Shown here: positions 41,978 to 42,050 of the stretch, piece after piece
How the letters are laid out: every line of letters starts with the position of its first letter
How positions within the stretch are numbered: the first letter of the stretch is position 1
Source: Flavobacteriales bacterium
GTDB taxonomy: Bacteria; Bacteroidota; Bacteroidia; Flavobacteriales_D; Crocinitomicaceae
Reading direction: 5' to 3'
Length of the DNA stretch: 42,050 bases
Assembly: GCA_013373595.1 (NCBI GenBank)
Contig: JABXHO010000083.1
Span: 1-42,050, forward strand
Notes under the pieces: generated by a model
The model's input: only the letters and a program-made list of their open reading frames with translations
What the model was told of the DNA's origin: nothing
The model's database searches: none
Position numbers and translations under genes: made by a program

Positions 41978-42050
41978 GGGATCGGGCTACGAACAGTGCG
42001 GCTCGCCACCCAAAATTGTTCTTCCGAAGTTACAAATAGATTTTCAAACC

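Noticed and set aside
38500-42050. Canonical integron with attC sites
   Set aside because: No full attC (R''-L''-L'-R') could be assembled between the genes and no integrase is in the window; kept only as a hypothesis for the inverted repeats.
1-42050. CRISPR arrays, tRNA or rRNA genes, insertion sequences
   Set aside because: No regularly spaced direct repeats, no tRNA or rRNA signatures and no transposase frame were seen.

Overview
The window looks like a chromosomal piece of a Bacteroidota bacterium, most likely order Flavobacteriales (Crocinitomicaceae/Fluviicola-like; the family is an inference). Three lines point there: a complete Alternative Complex III (act) operon next to a caa3/aa3-type cytochrome oxidase, three proteins with type IX secretion (T9SS) C-terminal sorting domains, and several Bacteroidota-type promoters (-7 box TAnnTTTG) with few recognisable Shine-Dalgarno sequences.

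Region 1 (1-12.1 kb, minus strand) is one respiratory operon read right to left: actA-actB-actC-actD-actE-actF-ctaC-ctaD, with ctaD running off the left edge. It encodes a quinol:cytochrome c/oxidase oxidoreductase and its partner oxidase. ActA carries six haem motifs rather than five, and ActC has a C-terminal helix-hairpin-helix domain fused to the NrfD-like membrane part.

Region 2 (12.2-17.05 kb, plus strand) holds a SPOR-domain protein, rnpA, an S41 processing protease, an O-antigen-ligase-like protein, and two small genes (zinc ribbon and membrane protein). It is followed by about 500 bp without an ORF. A textbook intrinsic terminator reads out of that gap on the minus strand, although no minus-strand protein gene precedes it, so the gap probably encodes an undescribed small RNA.

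Region 3 (17.5-32.9 kb) holds mgtE, a 2-hydroxyacid dehydrogenase, an S46 dipeptidyl-peptidase (DPP7-like), small secreted proteins, a large repeat-containing T9SS cargo, an rRNA-methyltransferase-like/TPR/RidA operon, and a lipoprotein followed by two tandem paralogous DUF4836-like proteins.

Region 4 (32.9-38.5 kb) holds an S8 subtilase and a second T9SS cargo in one operon. They are divergent from a small XRE regulator, across a promoter whose spacer contains a perfect 16-bp palindrome. A PIN-PhoH protein follows.

Region 5 (38.5-42 kb) looks accessory: palindrome-rich spacers, a ParDE toxin-antitoxin pair with a clear operator, a UbiE-family methyltransferase and orphan genes. One orphan is bracketed by a perfect 9-nt inverted repeat.
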